DNA from: Flavisolibacter ginsengisoli DSM 18119
GTDB taxonomy: Bacteria > Bacteroidota > Bacteroidia > Chitinophagales > Chitinophagaceae
Direction: 5' to 3'
DNA: 64,000 nucleotides
Assembly: GCF_900129295.1 (NCBI RefSeq)
Contig: NZ_FQUU01000002.1
Coordinates: forward strand, 72,488 to 136,487
In this document: positions 54,093 through 63,962 of the stretch, in pieces
Numbering within the stretch: position 1 is the first letter of the stretch
Layout: each line of letters begins with the position of its first letter
Made by a program: the position numbers and the translations under genes
The notes under the pieces: generated by a model
Told to the model about the DNA's origin: nothing
Databases searched by the model: none
The model's input: the letters and a program-made list of their open reading frames with translations, nothing else

Positions 54093-55538
54093 CTAGTGTA
54101 TAGAGTTTTGAGCTGTAGTATCTTTTGATAGAGTTGCATTCCGGAAAACTGTTTTCAGGTCGCCTGTACCTGAAAACCTAAATGCAACATTTATGGGACA
54201 ATTTTTAAACTTAACCCCCTTGAGTTGCAGACTTTCCTTTCCGGTCATGGATATTCCAATATCAAAACCATCAATTGTAAGGCTATCAATAACAAGTGAC
54301 CTGCATTCTGGGGAAACCATTATGGCAACCCGGTTGGATGAACTGCTGTCCCTTAACAGTATTGTATTTTTCCCTTTCAGGTAAAGCGAAGGCCTGTTCA
54401 CCCATAAAGTGTCAGTCAAATAAAGTATATGATCTTTGCTCCCCGTCTCCAATTCAACGGTGTCACCTGGAGAGGCATTGATAAACGTCTGTAGCCTGAT
54501 TTCCTGTACATTCTTTTCCTTTTTTACCACTTCGCCGGGAGTTCCCGAGAAATGATTTTTACTCCACCACATCCAGATAAAACCACTAAGGAATAAAAGG
54601 CAAAGTATGGATAGTATCCAAAGAATATTATTATGCCTTTTGCCAGGGTTAGATACCTGTGATGCTACTGTTTGATGTTTAGTTGTGGCCACTGGCTCAA
54701 CACTTTCATCCATATCATTCCTGGAAATTACAGGCTCAACTTTTTTCTTCTTTACCAGGACCGGCTTCGATGCGGGTTGCTTTAATGGCTTTTTATTATT
54801 TTGAACCAGGACCACCGTTATATTATCCTTACCACCAGCCTCATTAGCTGCCTCTATTAATTCCGCAGCTTTTTGTTCCAGCGAACTTTTCTTTTCCAGC
54901 ACTTGTGAAATCCGTGCAGAACTGATCATATCTGACAGACCATCGCTGCAGATCAATAGAGCATCCCCCGGCAGGAATGGAGATTCACCGGTTTCGATAT
55001 AGTCTTCTGCTAAAATAGATTGGTTATCGAAACCCAGTGCCTTATTGATCTCGTTGCGCTTTGGATGCCTCATAGCCTCTTCTTCAGATATACGGCCGCT
55101 ATCTTCAAGGTAACCTACAAATGACTGATCCCTGGTTACTTTTATTAAAGAATGGTCACGATACAGGTAAAGCCTTGTATCTCCTACATGCGCATAATAA
55201 AATTTATTGTTCTTAACATCAACCAGTGCAAGGGTAACTACACAAGCCATACTGGAATTCTTTCCACTTTCCAGTTTTTCCTTGTATATCCTTTCATTTG
55301 AAGAAATGATAGCCTCTTTCATTTTCCGTATAGGATCGGAAGGAAGCGTAGTAAAAGAATTTAAAAATTCTTCCTTGGTAATTTCAGCCGCAACTTCACC
55401 GCCTTCATACCCACCCACCCCGTCAATAACCGAAGCAAGAATCCATTGTTTATTAAACACTTGACGAGCTACAAAAGCATCCTCATTATTATCTCTTATC
55501 CTTCCTGTGTCTGTAAGTCCAAAGAAGTTATCAGCCAT
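54093..55538 (-). CDS. PP2C-family Ser/Thr phosphatase, membrane-spanning, with beta-helix-like outer domain
   Basis: A 481-residue protein. The catalytic PP2C domain (about 5-240) has RDNNEDAF, VIDGVGGYEGGEVA, HVGDTRLYL, ICSDGLSD and GGKDNITVVLV, with the metal-binding Asp residues. It would reverse phosphorylation by the nearby Ser/Thr kinase, as PstP does for PknB in actinobacteria. A basic linker (about 250-300) leads to a membrane helix (about 308-328). The outer domain (about 345-481) has short repeated strands (SLYLKGKNTILLRD, SLVIDSLTIDGFDI, SLQLKGVKFKNCP) like a right-handed beta-helix. The stop is one base before the SEDS-PBP start. Confidence 0.92.
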   Translation of the reverse strand: MADNFFGLTDTGRIRDNNEDAFVARQVFNKQWILASVIDGVGGYEGGEVAAEITKEEFLNSFTTLPSDPIRKMKEAIISSNERIYKEKLESGKNSSMACVVTLALVDVKNNKFYYAHVGDTRLYLYRDHSLIKVTRDQSFVGYLEDSGRISEEEAMRHPKRNEINKALGFDNQSILAEDYIETGESPFLPGDALLICSDGLSDMISSARISQVLEKKSSLEQKAAELIEAANEAGGKDNITVVLVQNNKKPLKQPASKPVLVKKKKVEPVISRNDMDESVEPVATTKHQTVASQVSNPGKRHNNILWILSILCLLFLSGFIWMWWSKNHFSGTPGEVVKKEKNVQEIRLQTFINASPGDTVELETGSKDHILYLTDTLWVNRPSLYLKGKNTILLRDSSSSNRVAIMVSPECRSLVIDSLTIDGFDIGISMTGKESLQLKGVKFKNCPINVAFRFSGTGDLKTVFRNATLSKDTTAQNSIH

Positions 55539-55637
55539 TCCTTTGATGTGATTTTTTGATATCTATAAAATGAGATATGAGCATGAGAATGCAAATCAGT
55601 AAAACAACAAGTGAAAGCACAGATGTTAACATATGCA

Positions 55638-56579
55638 TCAGGATTTAAAGATGTTAATACCTACTATACCGTTTAAAACCACTTTTGAATTAATGGGAAG
55701 TTCAGTCCAGGTGGGGTTGTTCTCAAAGCTCTTTGCCACCTGCTTTTCATTTACAATCGTCTTTTCTCCAAAGGAAGCAACATAAAGCTTCCCTTCTGCC
55801 TTATTATACCGTATGCGAAGATGTGGAGTATTCACCCATTCTGAAGGAATGCGAAAGACATTTGAATTGGCATGTACTTCCTCTTTTCCCGATACAATTA
55901 CCTCTTCATCCCTCATAACATATTCTATCTTTCTCCCCGCATACTCTTTTTCTGGAATGATGGCTTCAAACCTGGCGAAGAAGGATGGCTTTGAAACAGC
56001 ATGTTCATGATAAACAAGGTTTTCCTGGTAGGGAACTTCATAATATCCTTCACTATAGAAAGTAAACCCATTTAAGATTTCCGGGCTGATATCTGCAGTC
56101 TGAGCAATACCTGTTTGCCTCGGAATAAAGGTTATTCGTAGATTCTCCTCCTTTTGCATGTTTCCGGGCAACAATTTTCCTATAAAACTTTTATCACCTC
56201 TTTCATAATCAGGATGAGAAACAAATCTGAAAACCCATTTGGAACTTGAAGGCTCCACAGTTTTATTCTGAGCACGATATGCCTTCAAGGCTTCATAAAA
56301 CTGTTTTACAGATTCCTGTACAATAAGCCCAAAGATTCCCTTTTTGTTATCTGTAAAATCCCTGTAATCATCCGTATTAAAGCAGATGATATATTCATGG
56401 TAAAAAACTATCCTGTTGGCAAAAGATAAATGTCCGATCGACTCTTTGAATTTGTCGATAATATATTTATATACTTCATTAGGAGTTATCCCTTCCCTTG
56501 ATGCTTCAGCAATATCTTCTTTTTTAAGAAACCATTCATGCATTCCAATTCGTTGCCAGAAAGAAGGTTTTGTTTTCAT
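55638..56579 (-). CDS. FhaA-like protein with C-terminal FHA-like domain
   Basis: A 313-residue protein that heads the kinase/PBP cluster. Residues about 1-120 (IGMHEWFLKKEDIAEASREG, SFANRIVFYHEYIICF) look like the FhaA N-terminal DUF3662 type. The C-terminal 90 residues (LRIRYNKAEGKLYVASF, then VNEKQVAKSF and LPINSKVVL) are FHA-like but lack an obvious RxxSxxH core, so phosphopeptide binding is uncertain. It lies 99 bp upstream of the PP2C gene. The assignment comes from layout and weak motif resemblance. Confidence 0.6.
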   Translation of the reverse strand: MKTKPSFWQRIGMHEWFLKKEDIAEASREGITPNEVYKYIIDKFKESIGHLSFANRIVFYHEYIICFNTDDYRDFTDNKKGIFGLIVQESVKQFYEALKAYRAQNKTVEPSSSKWVFRFVSHPDYERGDKSFIGKLLPGNMQKEENLRITFIPRQTGIAQTADISPEILNGFTFYSEGYYEVPYQENLVYHEHAVSKPSFFARFEAIIPEKEYAGRKIEYVMRDEEVIVSGKEEVHANSNVFRIPSEWVNTPHLRIRYNKAEGKLYVASFGEKTIVNEKQVAKSFENNPTWTELPINSKVVLNGIVGINIFKS

Positions 56580-56849
56580 GTTATAAACGATGTTACAGTA
56601 AATTTAGGCTAATTGAAACCGCTATAATGTAAAAGGAATAAACAAAATAAGTCGAAAAGTATTGTGCTGAGCAGAAAGGATATACTTTAATTTGGGATTG
56701 TTTTATCAAATGATTGAAAAATACTGCTGTTCCAGATAACTACCTGAGAAATTACCAGGTAATTAAAAAGACATACACAACTGGCCAATAACTTATTGCA
56801 TCAGTTATATCCAGGCTGGTAAAATCTGATCCCGCTACAGAAAAAACAT

Positions 56850-57059
56850 TTAGTAATTATCAAAATTGGGTTTAACATCATCCAGCCGATGATCATTCCT
56901 GCCAATAGATCCTAGCCCTGAAGCATGTGCATTCTTTACTTCTGTCTTGTTTACTTTCTGATCACTTTCATTTTCTTCAATTTTTTTGGATTCCTCAGCT
57001 TGTGAATCTTTTCCTCTTTCAATATCTTCCAGGGGGGCGTCAATATCCTTTTTTGCCAT
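56850..57059 (-). CDS. Small hydrophilic, highly charged protein, unknown
   Basis: A 69-residue protein rich in Lys, Glu and Asp with no hydrophobic segment and little predicted structure. The first 40 residues are strongly charged (DIERGKDSQAEESKKIEENE), and the tail contains SGLGSIGRNDHRLDD. I recognise no family. It stands alone with gaps of 191 and 270 bp. Disordered stress or chaperone-like proteins have similar composition, but nothing shows its job. Confidence 0.5.
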   Translation of the reverse strand: MAKKDIDAPLEDIERGKDSQAEESKKIEENESDQKVNKTEVKNAHASGLGSIGRNDHRLDDVKPNFDNY

Positions 57060-57250
57060 GATTAAAAGATTTATATACCTCCTATAAAGTTAGGCCAAAG
57101 ACTGAAACCTTGGCAATACCATTTAAAGCATTTTCACATTCCGAGAATGTCGTAACACCTCTTGCTGCTTCATACTATTATGATAAGCCCGGGCACTCCT
57201 GTCCCTCTACATTCTTCAAAGGGTATTCCACTTAAAGGAATAATCATTAA

Positions 57251-60200
57251 TTATACATAACTGGAAGTTCTACCAGCATTAGCATCCGCCGCCTGGTGCT
57301 CAGGAACTTGTCTCAAAGGAATTACTATAATGAAGGAAGCACCTTCGCCTTCCTTACTTTTGGCTGTAATGATGCCATTATGCCTCTCGATAATCTTTTT
57401 AGTTATCGCAAGTCCTATTCCTGTTCCATCATATTTATCCCAGGCATGGAGACGTTGAAAAATTATAAATATTTTTTCTGCAAACTGGTTATTGAAGCCT
57501 ATTCCATTATCTTCTATGGTTATACGGCAATATGCACCATTGACATCAAATGAGTCAACAAAAGATAGTTCGCTCACCCTGGTAGCATTTACTTTTATTA
57601 CAGGTGAAATACCAGGCCGGTTGAACTTTAAAGAGTTACTAATAATATTTTGAAATACCTGCCTCATCTGGGCGCTGATAATTTCTGCTTCAGGCAAATT
57701 ACCAACTTCTATTGTTGCGTTTTTTTCCAAAATAGAAAGCTCAAGGTCACTTAATACCTCTTCCAATAAATTATTTAACCCCGTCAATTCAAACTTACTT
57801 TCACCAGACAGTCTTGTAAATGCTAAAAGGTCATTAATCAATTTTGTCATTCTTGAGGAAGCCTTGATGATCCTGTTCATATAATCCATAGCCTCGCTGG
57901 CAGAATTGGAAAGATATCGGTCTCTTACCAGGTTACTGAACATATGTATCTTACGCAAGGGCTCTTTTAAATCGTGAGAAGCAATTGAAGCAAATTGAAG
58001 CAGTTCACCATTACTGGCCTCCAATTCCATATTTATCTTTTGAAGTTCTTCCGTTCTTTCTATAACCTTTTGTTCCAAAATATCATTCATCAATTTATGG
58101 TCATTGATATTGGTACATGTACCAAACCATTTTACTATAATACCATTCTCATTCCTTAATGGAACTGCACGGGCAAGGAACCAATTGTATACCCCATCGT
58201 ATCGTTTCAATCTATACTCAATTTCATAAGATGTTCCTGTTTGAAGGCTATGCTCCCATAACTTCATTGACCTGTCAAAATCATCGGGATGTAACACTGC
58301 TGGCCAACCTTTTTCTATTGTATCTTCCTGTGTCAGGCCCGTGTAATCATACCAACCCTTATTAAAAAAGTCATAATGACCATCTGGTTGCGTTGACCAG
58401 ACAACCTGGGGCATGAAGTCTGTTACAAAGCGAAACTCCTCTATAAGGTCTTGTAGTTCATTATTCGTATCCTTCAATTTTTGTTCAGCTAATTCCGCCT
58501 CAGTAATATCTACCATGGAACCTAGCATCCGGTAAGGCGTTCCTTCATTATTGACAAGCACAGCACCCTTATCCTGGATAATAGCATAAGTTCCGTCCTT
58601 CTTTTCAAACCGGAACCGTTCAGACCAGTTATTGGAACCATTATTAATAGCTGTATAAATACTATTGGTGACTCTATCCCTGTCATCAGGGTGAATTTGG
58701 TTGATCCAAAAAGTACTGGTCAATTTGTGTTCAAGTTTTTCAAAACCAAAACGGCTGTAGAAACTCTCACTCCACCAAATCCGGTTGTTTACCAGGTCCC
58801 AATCCCAGATAGCATCATTAGTAACATTAGTAATCAACCTGAAACGCTCTTCACTTTTAGTCAATTCAAACGTTCTTTCCTTTACTTTATCCTCCAGGGC
58901 TATATTCAGGTTGCGGTAATTTTCCTTAACCTTCATTAATTCAAAATAATTACTCCTGAACTTTTCCTCAGCCTTCTTCTTATCATTTATATTGGTAAGA
59001 CTTACAACAATTCCATCCATCATTTGCGACACTATCAGGTCAAACCAATGGTTTTCACCGGAAATAGATAATGCAACTTCAGTCTGTAAAGGAACTGCTG
59101 TGTTGACAACAGAAACAAATTTTTCAAATAATTCATCTTTGATTAATTCCGGGAAATTAGCCTTAAGAGATTTCCCTAAATAATCAGGCGCCGATCGTTG
59201 TAATAATTCATCAGTGGCATAGTTGGCAGTTATCCAGTTGAAATCAACTATTTCATCCTTGTCATTACGTTTAGCTTTTAATGCCATGATCGCACTAATG
59301 GAAGAATTGAACACTGCCTGAACTATATTATTCAGCTCCTTAACATTGCTGATATCAATAAAAGTGATGACTACGCCATCTACCTTTTTATCCTGCCTGA
59401 TGTAAGGCAGTATCTTCATCAGGTTGGTATTTCCATTACTTAATACAACTTCTTTCTGAATAATCACCTGGTCTTTCAACACTTTCTGAATATCCTCAAT
59501 GAAATTCTTGTTTTCCCGGATGTTGGTAGAAATATGTTCTATTGGCCTGCCTATGTCTGATTCGATCAGGTTAATCATTTTGACAGCAACTGGATTGAAC
59601 TTCCGAATGCGAAGATTACTATCTACAAATACCTGGGCAATTTCAGTGCTTCTGAAATAGTTATTCAGATCATCATTTAATTCTATCAATTCCCTGATAC
59701 GAAGCTGGTGTTCGGTATTCAATGTATGCAACTCTTCATTCAGGGATTGCAATTCTTCATTACTTGATTGTAGTTCTTCATTTGCAGATAACAATTCCTC
59801 GTTACTGGATTGCAGTTCTTCATTGGCAGTTTCAAGGCTTTCGATAGCCATCTGGAGGTGTGACCTTGTTTCTTTCAATTCATCCTCTAGTTCTGCTATA
59901 TAATTGAGTGATTCAGTATGGTTGCCGGAAGTGAATTCAGGAAGGGGTTTTACAGCCTGGGCCTCATGATTCTCACCAAGAACGATCATGGTATGTCCAT
60001 CTTTATTGGCAGGCCGCACAAAAATATTAATGTTGCTATCCCTGTTCTGAACCCTTATATTATTTAAGCTAACAGTGACCTTTTCTCTTAAGGCCTTACG
60101 AATAGCGGCATTTAAAGCAACCGCCAATTCGCCATTAACCATTCTAAGAATATTTAAAGAAATGATCTTATCCGGCAAAGACAAATACTTTTTGAAATCG

Positions 60201-61822
60201 CCTATTGCTTCCCTGATCTCAAAATTCTTATCAATATAAATAGCCGCAAAACCATATTCTGCAACCAACACATTTCTAAAATCATCTGCGAGTTCTTTCT
60301 CAAGTGTATCTTCCTTTCTGGGGGCAATAGTCCTTATTTCCCGAGGGGTTTTGAACATTTGCGCAGAGGGTAATCTTTCAGGGTTATATTTTACATCACT
60401 GATAATTTTTCTGAAGATCTTCCATTTTCCATTTACTTCTTCAAACCCATCTTTCACTGTTGCAGGTGTTTCACTCGGGCCCAGGAATAAATAACCACCT
60501 GCATTTAAAGAGAATTGCAGGGTGGACAATACCTTTCGCTGCAGAATATTGTTCATATAAATGAGCATATTCCTGCAGGTCACCATATCATTTTTTATAA
60601 ATGGTGGATCTTTTAACACATTATGACGGGCAAAGACAATCTGCTTACGCAACCTGGGTTGAACAACAACATGACTTCCATCCTTGATAAAATACCGGTT
60701 AACCAATGCAGGTGATATTTCTACCACACTTGAAGCAGGATAGGTTGCTTTTGAAGCGAATTCAATGGCATCAATATCAAGGTCACTGGCAAATATTTTT
60801 ACTTCAAGCTTCTTCCCCATGCTTTGCAAAAGATCATCAATCAGGATTGCCAGTGAATACGCTTCCTCACCAGTGCTGCAGGCGGTGACCCATATCTTTA
60901 ATATCTCGTTATCATTTTTTGAATTGATAATATCCGGCAAAACTTCCCCGCGCAATATTTGGAAGGCTGCACTATCTCTAAAGAATTTGGTAACTCCTAT
61001 CAAAAACTCTTTTCCAAGCGAACGGCATTCTTCTGGCGATATACGCAAAAATTCAAGGTAGTCCGTGAACTTTTTATATCCCATCAGTCCCATTCTTCTT
61101 GTAATGCGTCTTAAAATGGTAGGGGTCTTATAATTATGAAAATCATAACTGCAATGTTTTTCAATAAGCTTTAAAACCTCGGGCAGCAGGGTTTCATCTG
61201 GCTTATCTTCAGTTACAATATGAATAGGCCGTTCATTAATATAATTGAATACCTCCTCCGGCATTAACTCAGGTGCCAGTATTAGATCCGCAAAACCGGT
61301 AGCTATAGCTGTATTCGGCATACCATCAAACTTGGCGGATAAAGGATCCTGCACCAGTACCATACCCCCTGCCTGTTTGATACTTTGTATACCTTTTGAT
61401 CCATCAGAACCTGTACCTGAAAGAATGATGGCAATTGCTTTTTCTGCCTGGTCTTCAGCCAAAGAATGAAGAAAAGTATCTATAGCTGTGTTGGGAACCT
61501 TATCAAAATTCTTTACACCCAATTGCAGGTGCCCATTCTTAATGGTAAGCAACTTGTTATTAGGGATCACGTAAACACAATTACTCTCCGCCTTTGCACC
61601 ATGGGTGGCCTCATACACCTGCATATGTGTATGCTTGGATATAAGTTCAACCAGTAAGCTTTTATAATCAGGTGAAAGGTGTTGAATAATAATAAAAGAC
61701 AGGTTGCCATTAGAAGGCATATTATCAAAGAATTCGTGGATGGCTTCCAATCCACCTGCAGAGGCACCAATAGCAACAATAAAATGCCCCTGGCCCTCAA
61801 TATTTTTTTTCGAACCGTTCAT
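57251..61822 (-). CDS. CheB-CheR-multi-PAS hybrid histidine kinase
   Basis: A 1523-residue fusion. A CheB methylesterase domain (about 10-200) has Ser in AIGASAGGLEAI, His in IIQHLSPDY and Asp in LSGTGSDG. A CheR methyltransferase (about 215-480) has LIGVTKFFRDS and IWVTACSTGEEAYSLAI. A coiled coil (about 640-700) is built of NEELQSS-type heptads, with about four PAS/PAC modules (690-1250) after it. The kinase has His in ASIASHDLKEPLRKIHMF (about 1290) and an HATPase with IEDNGIGFNN and GTGIGLAITKK. No receiver domain is fused. It follows the bacteriophytochrome gene by 51 bp and may receive its signal; that is inference. Confidence 0.94.
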   Translation of the reverse strand: MNGSKKNIEGQGHFIVAIGASAGGLEAIHEFFDNMPSNGNLSFIIIQHLSPDYKSLLVELISKHTHMQVYEATHGAKAESNCVYVIPNNKLLTIKNGHLQLGVKNFDKVPNTAIDTFLHSLAEDQAEKAIAIILSGTGSDGSKGIQSIKQAGGMVLVQDPLSAKFDGMPNTAIATGFADLILAPELMPEEVFNYINERPIHIVTEDKPDETLLPEVLKLIEKHCSYDFHNYKTPTILRRITRRMGLMGYKKFTDYLEFLRISPEECRSLGKEFLIGVTKFFRDSAAFQILRGEVLPDIINSKNDNEILKIWVTACSTGEEAYSLAILIDDLLQSMGKKLEVKIFASDLDIDAIEFASKATYPASSVVEISPALVNRYFIKDGSHVVVQPRLRKQIVFARHNVLKDPPFIKNDMVTCRNMLIYMNNILQRKVLSTLQFSLNAGGYLFLGPSETPATVKDGFEEVNGKWKIFRKIISDVKYNPERLPSAQMFKTPREIRTIAPRKEDTLEKELADDFRNVLVAEYGFAAIYIDKNFEIREAIGDFKKYLSLPDKIISLNILRMVNGELAVALNAAIRKALREKVTVSLNNIRVQNRDSNINIFVRPANKDGHTMIVLGENHEAQAVKPLPEFTSGNHTESLNYIAELEDELKETRSHLQMAIESLETANEELQSSNEELLSANEELQSSNEELQSLNEELHTLNTEHQLRIRELIELNDDLNNYFRSTEIAQVFVDSNLRIRKFNPVAVKMINLIESDIGRPIEHISTNIRENKNFIEDIQKVLKDQVIIQKEVVLSNGNTNLMKILPYIRQDKKVDGVVITFIDISNVKELNNIVQAVFNSSISAIMALKAKRNDKDEIVDFNWITANYATDELLQRSAPDYLGKSLKANFPELIKDELFEKFVSVVNTAVPLQTEVALSISGENHWFDLIVSQMMDGIVVSLTNINDKKKAEEKFRSNYFELMKVKENYRNLNIALEDKVKERTFELTKSEERFRLITNVTNDAIWDWDLVNNRIWWSESFYSRFGFEKLEHKLTSTFWINQIHPDDRDRVTNSIYTAINNGSNNWSERFRFEKKDGTYAIIQDKGAVLVNNEGTPYRMLGSMVDITEAELAEQKLKDTNNELQDLIEEFRFVTDFMPQVVWSTQPDGHYDFFNKGWYDYTGLTQEDTIEKGWPAVLHPDDFDRSMKLWEHSLQTGTSYEIEYRLKRYDGVYNWFLARAVPLRNENGIIVKWFGTCTNINDHKLMNDILEQKVIERTEELQKINMELEASNGELLQFASIASHDLKEPLRKIHMFSNLVRDRYLSNSASEAMDYMNRIIKASSRMTKLINDLLAFTRLSGESKFELTGLNNLLEEVLSDLELSILEKNATIEVGNLPEAEIISAQMRQVFQNIISNSLKFNRPGISPVIKVNATRVSELSFVDSFDVNGAYCRITIEDNGIGFNNQFAEKIFIIFQRLHAWDKYDGTGIGLAITKKIIERHNGIITAKSKEGEGASFIIVIPLRQVPEHQAADANAGRTSSYV

Positions 61823-61873
61823 TAATCAGAGTCTATTACCAATGTTTTGCCAAAAAATATAACGATATGAACT

Positions 61874-63388
61874 TTACATTTTGTTTAAAGCATAGTCCAT
61901 AACAAAATTTCTAAATGTTTCCGCTACTTCCAGTTCCTGTTCCTGCCATGGAAGTGCCTTCTTATCAACGTTTTGTTGCCAAATATTAAAAGACGCCCGG
62001 GGATGGTATTTTTTTCCGCCAGGTTCGAAATTTATGGCTTCATTAGGATTTCCACCCCAGTTCACCTTCCTTTTTTCCTCTGGCCTGAATGCAAGAATAT
62101 AATTTCCTTTTTCCGCCTGGATAGGCAATACAAGCAAACCGCTTGCCTTGTCAGAATAGGCTAATGCCGGTTCAAATTCAAAGGAAAGGCCCTGTTGATG
62201 ATAGGTCTTATCCACTTTTTTCGATTGTAACCAATAGACCAATTCATTGACCTCTTCCTGTGAAGGAACCCTGCCATATGAGATCTGGTTTCTATTCAAA
62301 ATAATACTCACTCCTTCAGCACCTAATACACTCAATATATTCTTTTCATTTTTTTTCAACGCCTTAAATATATCAGCCTCTTTATATACATCTTCTACTA
62401 TCTCCAGTTGTTTTGCCTGCATTCCTGATTTATAATTAAAGGTATCCTGGGCACTTAAAGATTGAAGTTTCGCTGAAAGAACATTTGACACTAATTCAAA
62501 TAAGGCACAAAACTCAAAGGAAAGATAAAGTGGTTCGCGGTTATGACAGGCGATCAATCCCCAAAGTTTTCCGTTTTCCATTATGCGTGTAGACATGGAT
62601 GCCTTGACCTTCATATTGGCCAGGTATTCCAGGTGAACACCTGCCACACTTCTTAAATTAGAGTCAGAAAGATTTGTAAATCCATTTACTGCCGGGTTGA
62701 TTACAGGATACAGTTTTACCGGGACATAATCGATATTGGGAATCAGCCGATAAGGCATTTTTAGATAAAGTGCCCTGGCCTGCTGCGGCACATCGGAAGC
62801 GGGAAACTTAAGTCCCAGATAACTATCCATTCCGGCTTCCATAACCTCTGCTATAACATCACCATTCCAATCTTCGTCAAAACTGTAAACCATTATTTTA
62901 TCAAATCCTGACACACGTTTTAGTTCCTTAATGGCAATTAAGCAGGCTTCATTTATGGAATCAGCCCGCTCAATAGCAGCCATAACAAACTTCAATTCCT
63001 GGTATATGGGAATAAAAGAGGTTGCTTTCTGTAGTGATCGAATTTCCAGGTCCACTTCCAGGATAAAATAGGACTCTTGAAACTTTATAACTGCCAATCT
63101 TTCCCCGGTATGAAAGGAGAAAACAAAGGGTATGCCTTCTCCTCCTGAATAATGAAACCTATTTTTTACATCCTTCAGATCACTATCCGTTATATACGTT
63201 TCAAGCGAAGTATTGATAACATCATTAGCTGGTTTTCCCAGCAGATCTTCCACATTTTCACTAACCTGTAGTATGGTAAAATCTCTTTTGTCAATGACTA
63301 GCAGATATCCGTGGGGTTGTATAAGATTTGTTTGATGCAAGGGAACTTTGCCACAAAATTCCGCATCCGTTCTATTAAGAGCATTCAT
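61874..63388 (-). CDS. bphP: Bacteriophytochrome photosensory module (PAS-GAF-PHY) without a kinase
   Basis: A 504-residue protein from the ATG at 63386-63388 (MNALNRTDAEFCGK); an upstream start at 63445 would lie inside the heme oxygenase gene. Cys12 fits the biliverdin-binding Cys of bacteriophytochromes, followed by LIQPHGYLLVI (PAS). The GAF domain has PASDVPQQARALYLKM (the PASDIP-like motif) and HLEYLANMKVKASMSTRI with the conserved His. The PHY domain ends with the PRASFNIWQ tongue motif. No histidine kinase follows. The gene overlaps the bphO stop by 14 bp. Confidence 0.93.
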   Translation of the reverse strand: MNALNRTDAEFCGKVPLHQTNLIQPHGYLLVIDKRDFTILQVSENVEDLLGKPANDVINTSLETYITDSDLKDVKNRFHYSGGEGIPFVFSFHTGERLAVIKFQESYFILEVDLEIRSLQKATSFIPIYQELKFVMAAIERADSINEACLIAIKELKRVSGFDKIMVYSFDEDWNGDVIAEVMEAGMDSYLGLKFPASDVPQQARALYLKMPYRLIPNIDYVPVKLYPVINPAVNGFTNLSDSNLRSVAGVHLEYLANMKVKASMSTRIMENGKLWGLIACHNREPLYLSFEFCALFELVSNVLSAKLQSLSAQDTFNYKSGMQAKQLEIVEDVYKEADIFKALKKNEKNILSVLGAEGVSIILNRNQISYGRVPSQEEVNELVYWLQSKKVDKTYHQQGLSFEFEPALAYSDKASGLLVLPIQAEKGNYILAFRPEEKRKVNWGGNPNEAINFEPGGKKYHPRASFNIWQQNVDKKALPWQEQELEVAETFRNFVMDYALNKM

Positions 63389-63962
63389 TCGATGTCGTTG
63401 TAATCCAGTTTTGAAATAAGGTAAACGTTGCATTAGCAGCATCAATCACTGCATGTACATCCTGCTGTTCATTGAGGGCATCCAGGAAGGTTTTCCATTT
63501 GGCGCCCGTTTGCTCCTTATAGCCACTAAAAAAATGCAATTGCTCTTCCTGCAAAGAGATAAATGTATTTGATTGCAGCCATTTACTGATAATACGTCCA
63601 CCAAGAGTAGACCCTTCCATTACATACATGCAACCAAATGCCTCTGCTTTATTAGAAATGGCAGGAATATCCCGGCAGATGGGAATATCAGTAACAGGAT
63701 ATCCTAATGAAAGAAGGTCTTCCAGGGCCAGGGAAGCAAGCTTTCTTTCACTTATATCTGCAAGGTCTGAATCAGTTAATATCCTGGAAATTTTGTTTTG
63801 AAGAGGGAAATAAAAACCATAAAAGGTATTTAATAACGAAGCATAATCTTCTACCGACCGGATATTACCGATCCTTGGATTCATGGTTTTTTCTACGTCA
63901 ATATGACGGGCTGCAGTTTCTTTTTTAAGCATAACTGCAGCAGGCTCAAGGGTTAAGGGCAT
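63375..63962 (-). CDS. bphO: Heme oxygenase-like protein, biliverdin supply for the phytochrome
   Basis: A 195-residue helical protein of the heme-oxygenase superfamily, expected to make biliverdin IX-alpha from heme. His20 in KKETAARHIDVEK fits the proximal heme ligand, and the distal helix reads CMYVMEGSTLGGRIISKWL, with the Gly-rich kink typical of heme oxygenase. Length agrees with bacterial BphO. The stop overlaps the bphP start by 14 bp, so the two are probably translationally coupled. The upstream flank is truncated by the window edge (38 bp). Confidence 0.88.
   Translation of the reverse strand: MPLTLEPAAVMLKKETAARHIDVEKTMNPRIGNIRSVEDYASLLNTFYGFYFPLQNKISRILTDSDLADISERKLASLALEDLLSLGYPVTDIPICRDIPAISNKAEAFGCMYVMEGSTLGGRIISKWLQSNTFISLQEEQLHFFSGYKEQTGAKWKTFLDALNEQQDVHAVIDAANATFTLFQNWITTTSNECS

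Noticed and set aside
54092-54139. The longer start of the SEDS-PBP protein
   Set aside because: It would overlap the PP2C gene by 47 bp, and the ATG one base after the PP2C stop gives normal coupling.
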